A DNA stretch of 8,306 nucleotides from Clostridiales bacterium UBA1446 (GTDB taxonomy: Bacteria; Bacillota; Clostridia; Oscillospirales; Oscillospiraceae): NCBI GenBank assembly GCA_002329245.1, contig DCTG01000140.1, positions 1,220 through 9,525 of the forward strand. Reading direction: 5' to 3'. Within the stretch, counting starts at the first letter, position 1. Each line of letters begins with the position of its first letter. This document shows, piece after piece, positions 1 through 4,477 of this stretch. The position numbers and the translations under genes were made by a program. The notes under the pieces are model-generated. The model saw only the letters and a list, made by a program, of their open reading frames with translations, was not told the origin of the DNA and made no database searches.

Positions 1-2042
1 TCGCCCCGTTCGAAGGCGGCGCGCATGATCGGGTCGTCCGCCATGTGCGCAAGAAGGCGCAGCTCAATTTGGGAATAGTCCGCGTCCACCAAGACGTTTC
101 CTTCGGCTGGAACGAACATCCGGCGGATTTCGCTTCCGAGTTCGGTTCTCGTGGGGATATTCTGCAGATTCGGCTCCGTGGAGGAGAGCCGCCCGGTGGC
201 GGTTACCGTCATCTGAAAACTCGTGTGAATGCGTCCGTCTGGGCCGATGACCTTCAGCAACCCGTCTGCATAGGTGGATTTGAGCTTTGTGAGCTGGCGG
301 TAGGTCATGATGCTGTCGATAATGGGATGCTGCCCCCTGAGCTGTTCCAGCACCTCCACATCCGTGGAATAGCCCGTTTTCGTTTTCTTCGCGGGAGGCA
401 GGCCGAGCGCTTCAAACAGCAGCGCGCCCAATTGTTTGGTGGAGTTGATATTGAACTCCCCGCCGGCAAGGGTGTATATTTCATTCTGTTTTTCCTCAAT
501 CTGTCGGGAAAGCATGTCTCCGAAGGAAAAAAGCGCGTTCCGGTCCACCCGGAAGCCATGCAGTTCCATTTCGGCCAGCACCCGGCAAAGAGGCAGCTCC
601 ACATGGTAATACAGGTCGTTCATCCCCAAATCCTCAATTCGGGACGAAAGCGGACCGTACAGAGCGAAAACGGCCGCGGCGTGGGCAGAGAGCGCAGATA
701 GCGCCTCGGAGCAATCGCCGAGGGGAGTAAAGGCGTCCGGTTCAATAAAATGCCTGCGGGACGGGATTTCGGTATTCAAATAGGAGAGGGAAAGCCGTTC
801 AAGCGAATAGCTTCCGTCCGTGGAGGAGAGAAGATAGGCGGCTAACGCGGTATCGAAGAGGAATCCTTCCGCCGGGAGATTCTCCGAGAGGAGAAGGCGC
901 TGAAGGTCCTTGAGGTCGTGGGAGATTTTCGAAACGTCGCCGCTGAAAAACTGCGGCAGAAAGGCGTTATAGGCCTCTCCTAACCGGTTGTGCAGGAGAA
1001 AATAGGTGTGCGCCCCCTCGCAGACGGCAAGGCCGCGAAGGTCGGGCAGGACGATTACGGCGACATGGGGGGCCGCTTTCCAGGTATTGAGCAGTTCCTG
1101 CAGGCGTGCTGCGTCTGTGATTTCGGAAAAGCTTTCAAACGCGCATTTGGCCGGTTCCGAAGGATCAGACCCGGGCTTCAGTCCGTATTTTTCTATCAGC
1201 TTCGAAAATTCCAGCCGCAGGAAAAGCGCGTACAGAGCGGGTTCGTCGAACGGTTTGCGCAGATTTGCAGCCGGATCAAACGGCAGCGGCACGTCTTTTT
1301 GTATGGTGGCGAGCCGGCGCGAAAAAAGTGCCTTGCTTTGTCCGTCGCGCAGCTTTTGGCGCACAGTTTCCTTAATGTCTAACTTGTCCAAATCAGCGTA
1401 GATATCGTCAATGCCGCCGAAGCGCGAAATAAGCGCCATGGCGGTTTTTTCGCCGATGCCGGCAACGCCAGGAATCTCGTCGGAGGCGTCCCCCATGAGG
1501 CCCTTCAAATCCGTCATTTTTTCCGGCGTAAAGCCGTACTGTTCCAAGAAGCTCTCCGGTGTGTACAGCTTGGTTTCCGTCCGTCCCATACGGGTCGTAA
1601 TGAGCTTGACCGAGACGGTATCGGAGAGCAGTTGAAGACTGTCTTTGTCTCCCGTGACCGCGATGCATTCCCACCCTGCTTCGGTGCACATCCGGCCGAT
1701 GGTGCCGATGAGGTCGTCCGCCTCATATCCCTCCAGTTCGTATCGCGGGATATTCATGGCGTCGAGCACTTCTTTGAGAACCGGCATCTGGACCGCGAGT
1801 TCGTCCGGCATCTGCTTGCGGTGCTTTTTATATCCATCGTATTCCAGATGGCGGAAGGTAGGGGCGGCTAAGTCGAACGCAACGCACAGGGCGTCCGGCT
1901 GATCCTCGTCGAGCAACTTGTTCAGAATGGCTAAAAATCCGTAGACGGCGTTTGTGTAGAGCCCGTCCCGCGTGGACAACAGGCGGATGCCGTAGAATGC
2001 GCGGTTGATAATACTGTTTCCGTCCAAAACCATCAGCTTCAT
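1..2042 (-). CDS. polA: DNA polymerase I, N-terminal 680 residues (C-terminus beyond window edge)
   Basis: DNA polymerase I fills gaps in repair and removes RNA primers from Okazaki fragments. The frame is open without a stop from the ATG to base 1. Residues 1-280 are the 5' nuclease (FEN-like) domain: VLDGNS with D7, EGYEADD (104-110), TGDKD (130-134), GDASDEIPG (184-192), then a GIGEKTA helix-hairpin-helix. Residues 300-430 match the 3'-5' exonuclease fold (HDLKDLQRL 375-383, FDTALAAYLL 396-405). The catalytic DxE is missing where expected near 327-334 and no YxxxD is seen, so proofreading is probably lost, as in Bacillus and Thermus Pol I. The polymerase domain begins near 480, with TGRLSSTEPNLQNIP (616-630) and motif A DADYSQIELR (653-662, metal ligand D655). 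About 200 residues carrying motifs B and C lie outside the window. The start is fixed by AAGGAG at 2050-2055, 7 nt upstream. Confidence 0.97.
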   Translation of the reverse strand, partial: MKLMVLDGNSIINRAFYGIRLLSTRDGLYTNAVYGFLAILNKLLDEDQPDALCVAFDLAAPTFRHLEYDGYKKHRKQMPDELAVQMPVLKEVLDAMNIPRYELEGYEADDLIGTIGRMCTEAGWECIAVTGDKDSLQLLSDTVSVKLITTRMGRTETKLYTPESFLEQYGFTPEKMTDLKGLMGDASDEIPGVAGIGEKTAMALISRFGGIDDIYADLDKLDIKETVRQKLRDGQSKALFSRRLATIQKDVPLPFDPAANLRKPFDEPALYALFLRLEFSKLIEKYGLKPGSDPSEPAKCAFESFSEITDAARLQELLNTWKAAPHVAVIVLPDLRGLAVCEGAHTYFLLHNRLGEAYNAFLPQFFSGDVSKISHDLKDLQRLLLSENLPAEGFLFDTALAAYLLSSTDGSYSLERLSLSYLNTEIPSRRHFIEPDAFTPLGDCSEALSALSAHAAAVFALYGPLSSRIEDLGMNDLYYHVELPLCRVLAEMELHGFRVDRNALFSFGDMLSRQIEEKQNEIYTLAGGEFNINSTKQLGALLFEALGLPPAKKTKTGYSTDVEVLEQLRGQHPIIDSIMTYRQLTKLKSTYADGLLKVIGPDGRIHTSFQMTVTATGRLSSTEPNLQNIPTRTELGSEIRRMFVPAEGNVLVDADYSQIELRLLAHMADDPIMRAAFERG

Positions 2043-2210
2043 GGAAGTTCTCCTTCCCGCCCCGCCCGCGGCGGGACTGCGCGGCCGCCGGAATACCGGT
2101 GGGCCGAAGGATCGGTTATATCGGTCGCTTTGTGTCGTCGTCCTGTTTCCGCTTCGGCGCCGTTTCGCGGCAGCAGGACGAAGCCAAGGTATCCTGAGGG
2201 GGCTGCTTCT
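2043..2210 (-). other. Long GC-rich 5' leader of polA
   Basis: This is the stretch between the predicted polA start site and the polA ATG. It is very GC-rich and has short self-complementary segments. One is a 6-bp stem with a 3-nt loop (cccgcc 2061-2066 with ggcggg 2070-2075) six bases upstream of the AAGGAG ribosome binding site. Another is the 8-bp palindrome GCGGCCGC (2081-2088). A third is ccgg/ccgg around aata (2088-2099). A hairpin so close to the Shine-Dalgarno could slow translation initiation. I recognise no known riboswitch here and no small ORF with a credible start. Confidence 0.4.
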
Positions 2211-2216
2211 TCCGGT

Positions 2217-2245
2217 AGTATAGCACGATTCGCGGGGGGCGGCAA
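2217..2245 (-). promoter_or_regulatory. Predicted sigma-A promoter of polA
   Basis: On the minus strand there is a -35 TTGCCG (2240-2245), a 17-bp spacer and a -10 TATACT (2217-2222). A TG one base before the -10 makes it an extended -10. It lies just downstream of the nifU terminator and points at polA. Transcription would begin near 2210, giving a leader of about 168 nt. Only TTG of the -35 matches consensus, but the -10 is strong. Confidence 0.7.
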
Positions 2246-2263
2246 CGATTTCCTCCCGGTGTG

Positions 2264-2305
2264 AAAAAGGCGCGCCGCCCGCCGGCTTCGGGAGCCTGCG
2301 GGCGG
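2264..2305 (-). terminator. Rho-independent terminator after nifU
   Basis: An 8-bp perfect stem (ccgcccgc 2275-2282 with gcgggcgg 2298-2305) continues past one mismatch into ggct 2284-2287 paired with agcc 2293-2296 around a 5-nt loop. On the minus strand it is followed by a short gap and then five U (2264-2268). It lies 25 bases beyond the nifU stop and separates nifU from the polA promoter. On the plus strand it is followed by TGTTTT, so weak activity both ways is possible. Confidence 0.85.
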
Positions 2306-2329
2306 TGTTTTCAAATACGGCGGGAGATT

Positions 2330-2761
2330 TCAGCCTTCGCACGCGGAACAGCAGCCGCTGCATTCAAATCGGTACTCTTCCGGCATTTCTTTTCCCTGCT
2401 TCTGATAATAATCCTGGATGGCCGCGCGGACCGCTTCCTCTGCCAACACGGAACAGTGGAGCTTCGCGGGAGGCAGCCCGTCCAACGCTTCCACCACGGC
2501 CTTGTTGGTCAGACGCATGGCGTCCTCGACCTTTTTTCCGCGAATGAGCTCCGTCGCCATGGAACTGGTCGCGATGGCGGCGGCACAGCCGAAGGTGTTG
2601 AATTTTACGTCGGTGACGGTATCGTCCTCAATTTTTAAATAGATTTTCATAATGTCGCCGCATTTGGAATTGCCGACTTCTCCGATCCCGCTCGCGTCTT
2701 CAATTTCGCCAACATTGCGCGGATGTAAGAAATGGTCCATCACCTTTTCACTATAAGCCAT
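2330..2761 (-). CDS. nifU: Fe-S cluster assembly scaffold protein, NifU/IscU type (Clostridium type)
   Basis: This 143-residue protein matches the IscU/NifU N-terminal scaffold, on which a [2Fe-2S] or [4Fe-4S] cluster is built with sulfur from a cysteine desulfurase and then passed to apo-enzymes. The three cluster cysteines are visible: C34 in NSKCGD with the conserved D36, C59 in TFGCAAAIA, and C103 in LHCSVLAEEA. LPPAK (96-100) corresponds to the LPPVK chaperone-binding segment of IscU. The protein ends in an unusual cysteine knot, C134, C137, C138 and C141 (CSGCCSAC), that E. coli IscU lacks. I recall similar tails in clostridial members. The full NifU C-terminal domain is absent. The start is set by a strong AAGGAGG at 2770-2776, 8 nt upstream. 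No cysteine desulfurase gene lies in the window. nadA, an Fe-S enzyme gene, lies upstream on the same strand. Confidence 0.93.
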   Translation of the reverse strand: MAYSEKVMDHFLHPRNVGEIEDASGIGEVGNSKCGDIMKIYLKIEDDTVTDVKFNTFGCAAAIATSSMATELIRGKKVEDAMRLTNKAVVEALDGLPPAKLHCSVLAEEAVRAAIQDYYQKQGKEMPEEYRFECSGCCSACEG

Positions 2762-2963
2762 TTATATAGCCTCCTTTCGCTTTTCCCACACAGGGATCCT
2801 GTTTCGCAAACGCTCTGTGATGGGTTGCGGCGTTTGCGGGATATAGAAATCTCTTTCTCTAAAGGAACTCGCTCGGCGCCAGACGCGGAAATCCGTGCGC
2901 GATTTCGTGCATCAGGCGGAGCAGGGAGAACGCAGTTAAGGGCCTTGGAACCGCTCGGGAATT
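2762..2963 (-). other. nadA-nifU intergenic spacer
   Basis: These 202 bases hold no convincing gene. They contain a 9-bp inverted repeat (2805-2838) and the nifU ribosome binding site. There is no clear sigma-A promoter: the best minus-strand candidate is a TATATC with a poor -35 and 16-bp spacing around 2845-2875. There is also no U-tract terminator after nadA. nifU could therefore be read through from nadA or have a weak or regulated promoter. Confidence 0.5.
2805..2838. repeat. 9-bp perfect inverted repeat upstream of nifU
   Basis: cgcaaacgc (2805-2813) is the exact reverse complement of gcgtttgcg (2830-2838), with 16 bases between. It lies 44-77 bases upstream of the nifU start and has no U-tract on the minus strand, so it is not a standard terminator. 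It could be a dimeric regulator site or an mRNA hairpin in the nadA-nifU transcript. It does not resemble the IscR consensus I know. Confidence 0.5.
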
Positions 2964-3878
2964 TTATCCGAGCAGAATCATCTGGTCGATGCAGCGCTTT
3001 GCCTTTTGCCGGGTCTCTTCCTCCAGTCTGATTTCCTCCCCGGCTTCGCCGGTCATGCAGCGGTAGACATCCCAGAGTGTGGTCAGTTTCATGTTGTGGC
3101 AGACCATGTCCTTGGACAGGGGGTAAAACCGCTTGTCGGGGCACTCAAACTCCAAATGCTGCAGGATGGAAAGCTCTGTCCCGATAATGAATTCTTTCCC
3201 GCGCGAGGTTTTGGCATACTCGATAATCCCTGTGGTCGAGCCGACATAATCCGCCTGCTCCGCCACCTCGGGCAGGCATTCCGGGTGGGCAAGCAGCAGC
3301 GCGCCGGGATGCTCCGCGCGGACACGCTCGACATCGCGCCGGCCGGCCCTGACATGGGTCGGGCAGCCGCCGGGCAGGAGCACGATGTTTTTCTGCGGGA
3401 GCTGCCTGGAAAGGAAAGAGCCCAAGTTCTTATCCGGCAGAAATAAAATGTTTTCGTTTGGTATTCTTTCGATAATCTTAACGGCGGAAGAGGAGGTGAC
3501 GCAGACGTCGCAAACGGTCTTCACCTCTGCCGTCGTGTTGATGTAGCAAACGGTTGTATAGCCCGGATATTTCACCCGGGCGGCGGACACGATTTCACGA
3601 TCTACCTGCTCCGCCATGGGGCAGCCCGCCTGCGGATTGGAGAGATATACGGTTTTTTCCGGCGACAGGATTTTCACTGTCTCGGCCATAAACCGAACGC
3701 CGCACAGAATGACGGTCTGCTGAGGGGTCTTGCTTGCCTGTATGCTCAAACCGAACGAGTCTCCGGTATAATCCGCGATCTCAACAATTTCCCTCGTCTG
3801 ATAGGAGTGGGCAAGAATGCATATGTTTTTTTCGCGCTTAAGCGCCATGATCTCTTCCTGAAGCTCTCGTATTTTCAT
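2964..3878 (-). CDS. nadA: Quinolinate synthase A
   Basis: NadA condenses iminoaspartate with dihydroxyacetone phosphate to quinolinate, the precursor of NAD, using an oxygen-sensitive [4Fe-4S] cluster. The 304-residue length fits the compact form of the family. Visible motifs are LAHSYQ (22-27) followed by EIADYTGDS, LCGVRFMAETVKIL (58-71), NPQAGCPMAE with C86, YINTTAEVK (112-120), TSSSAV (128-133), GGCPTH with C172, AHPEC (197-201), GSTTG (213-217) and CHNMKLTTL with C260. C86, C172 and C260 have the spacing (86 and 88) of the three cluster ligands in known NadA. The ATG is preceded by GAGGAG (3887-3892) at 8 nt. nadB and nadC, often adjacent in Firmicutes, are not in the window, so the iminoaspartate source is unseen. 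nifU follows on the same strand after 202 bases. Confidence 0.96.
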   Translation of the reverse strand: MKIRELQEEIMALKREKNICILAHSYQTREIVEIADYTGDSFGLSIQASKTPQQTVILCGVRFMAETVKILSPEKTVYLSNPQAGCPMAEQVDREIVSAARVKYPGYTTVCYINTTAEVKTVCDVCVTSSSAVKIIERIPNENILFLPDKNLGSFLSRQLPQKNIVLLPGGCPTHVRAGRRDVERVRAEHPGALLLAHPECLPEVAEQADYVGSTTGIIEYAKTSRGKEFIIGTELSILQHLEFECPDKRFYPLSKDMVCHNMKLTTLWDVYRCMTGEAGEEIRLEEETRQKAKRCIDQMILLG

Positions 3879-3932
3879 GTTTTTTGCTCCTCACCCGGTT
3901 GCTTCAACTGCGCACAGGGATGTTTTCCTACT

Positions 3933-3941
3933 ATTATTCCA
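3933..3941 (-). promoter_or_regulatory. Possible extended -10 promoter of nadA
   Basis: On the minus strand TGG precedes AATAAT (3933-3938), a TGn extended -10 with five of six -10 matches. The -35 position at 17-bp spacing is poor (GCGTTT). Transcription would begin near 3926, leaving a leader of about 48 nt before nadA. I saw no better alternative in this gap. Confidence 0.4.
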
Positions 3942-3992
3942 TGAATCCGCGCAGAAAACGCATGGGAACGCCAGTTCTCTTGATTTCGGCCT

Positions 3993-4012
3993 GAAACGAG
4001 TAGCATCGTTTC
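3993..4012. repeat. 7-bp perfect inverted repeat upstream of nadA promoter
   Basis: gaaacga (3993-3999) pairs with tcgtttc (4006-4012) around a 6-base centre. It lies roughly 70-85 bases upstream of the predicted nadA start site. It could be an operator or upstream activator site. It does not obviously match the NiaR/NadR operator as I remember it. Confidence 0.35.
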
Positions 4013-4046
4013 CTTGCCGTGCGTCTTGATGCAAACCGGGTAATCA

Positions 4047-4085
4047 TGTTTTATATTCCTATTGGCTTAATAGGAATATAAAACA
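4047..4085. repeat. Perfect 17-bp-arm palindrome
   Basis: tgttttatattcctatt (4047-4063) is the exact reverse complement of aataggaatataaaaca (4069-4085), with a 5-base centre ggctt. The 39-bp element is AT-rich and stands out from its GC-rich surroundings. No long U-tract follows on either strand, so it is not a typical terminator. It could be a strong operator, a cruciform or RNA hairpin, or a remnant of a small mobile repeat. Confidence 0.75.
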
Positions 4086-4150
4086 AAATCTTTCATTTGT
4101 CAATGCCTTCGCAGATTTCTCGGAGATTTCCTGCCGTGAAAAACTCAGAC

Positions 4151-4306
4151 ATGGAAGAAATATCCGGAGAATGCTTTTCCGATTTGCCGCTGCGCGAAGG
4201 AGCGTGTCGTCATTCCGGATAACTTCCCGGTAACCTTCGCTCTCCTTCCATACTATACTGTTACGGGGCGACGGGGAAGCGGACGGAAGGCCGGCGGCCG
4301 GTTTTT
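4151..4306 (+). ncRNA. Possible structured RNA or attenuator upstream of nrdD
   Basis: Several complementary segments nest or compete. The outer pair is atggaag (4151-4157) with cttccat (4245-4251). Inside is an imperfect stem, atccggagaatg (4162-4173) with cattccggat (4211-4220). Competing pairs are gcgaagg (4194-4200) with ccttcgc (4234-4240), and gaaggag (4196-4202) with ctccttc (4242-4248). A terminator-like hairpin with a U-run ends the stretch on the plus strand. Mutually exclusive pairings next to a terminator resemble attenuators and riboswitches. I recognise no known class, including cobalamin, and found no strong promoter for it, so it is a candidate only. Confidence 0.25.
4287..4306 (+). 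terminator. Terminator-like hairpin upstream of the nrdD promoter
   Basis: aaggccgg (4287-4294) can pair with ccggtttt (4298-4305) around a 3-base loop: four strong G-C pairs, two G-U and two A-U, running into six U (4302-4307). The U-run is on the plus strand only. No plus-strand gene lies upstream in the window, so it would end an unannotated RNA or insulate the nrdD promoter. Confidence 0.5.
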
Positions 4307-4349
4307 TCGAGGGGCGTATGGTATGTTCGCCAAAAATCGCTAATCCATC

Positions 4350-4378
4350 TTGACAAGAAAAACTAAGCACAGTACAAT
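4350..4378 (+). promoter_or_regulatory. Sigma-A promoter of nrdD-nrdG
   Basis: A perfect -35 TTGACA (4350-4355), a 17-bp spacer and a -10 TACAAT (4373-4378, five of six). Transcription would begin near 4385, giving a leader of about 93 nt. The -10 lies at the edge of the first NrdR box, so a bound repressor would block RNA polymerase. Confidence 0.88.
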
Positions 4379-4389
4379 ACATATTGTAT
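4374..4389 (+). promoter_or_regulatory. NrdR box 1
   Basis: acaatacatattgtat matches 13 of 16 positions of the NrdR box as I know it (acaCWATATATWGTGT). It overlaps the -10 and the expected start site. NrdR is an ATP-cone repressor that senses dATP/ATP and represses ribonucleotide reductase operons. The nrdR gene is not in this window. Confidence 0.85.
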
Positions 4390-4404
4390 CTTTTCAATAA
4401 TTGT

Positions 4405-4420
4405 ATCATATATATTGTGT
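4405..4420 (+). promoter_or_regulatory. NrdR box 2
   Basis: atcatatatattgtgt matches 13 of 16 positions of the NrdR consensus, including the whole right half. It starts 31 bp (about three helical turns) after box 1 with a 15-bp linker (4390-4404). This is the typical tandem arrangement and places both boxes on the same face of the DNA. Confidence 0.85.
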
Positions 4421-4477
4421 TTATTTGGTTCAAAATGCATAGAACCTGAATGCGAAGAGACAGGGGAGGCGTCGGAT

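Larger units (their letters stand above)
3879..4349. other. Long divergent intergenic region between nadA and nrdD
   Basis: About 470 bases upstream of the nrdD promoter carry no convincing protein gene. In order they contain the nadA ribosome binding site and probable promoter, a 7-bp inverted repeat (3993-4012), a 17-bp perfect palindrome (4047-4085), a cluster of overlapping inverted repeats (4151-4251) and a terminator-like hairpin on the plus strand (4287-4306). A 124-codon minus-strand ORF at 4059-4433 spans all of this and the nrdD promoter and is probably chance. The density of self-complementary segments suggests regulatory sites or a structured RNA. Confidence 0.6.

Noticed and set aside
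45..701. 218-codon plus-strand ORF opposite polA
   Set aside because: It is antisense to the conserved polA reading frame, which carries all the expected Pol I motifs. It is a shadow of a GC-rich gene.
2039..2314. 91-codon minus-strand ORF ending in an ATGA overlap with polA
   Set aside because: The ATGA overlap is tempting, but the ORF starts inside the nifU terminator, spans the polA promoter, and has no ATG, GTG or TTG start after the predicted transcription start. It is probably chance in GC-rich DNA.
4047..4085. Palindrome as an ordinary Rho-independent terminator
   Set aside because: The stem is AT-rich and is not followed by a U-run on either strand. nadA and nrdD both point away from it, so neither gene would end here.
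4151..4222. 23-codon plus-strand ORF in the inverted-repeat cluster
   Set aside because: There is no ribosome binding site close to the ATG and no known family, and the same bases are better explained by self-complementary pairing.
4086..4349. Cobalamin riboswitch upstream of nrdD
   Set aside because: Such switches control some reductase genes, but I find no B12-box-like sequence, and the nrdD promoter lies downstream of this stretch.
4059..4433. 124-codon minus-strand ORF in the nadA-nrdD gap
   Set aside because: It runs through the palindrome, the terminator-like hairpin, the nrdD promoter and both NrdR boxes, has no recognisable domain, and lacks a clear ribosome binding site.
4415..4477. 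Upstream in-frame start for nrdD adding 21 residues
   Set aside because: This ATG lies inside NrdR box 2 with no Shine-Dalgarno, while ATG 4478 has GGGGAGG at 8 nt and begins right at the ATP-cone.
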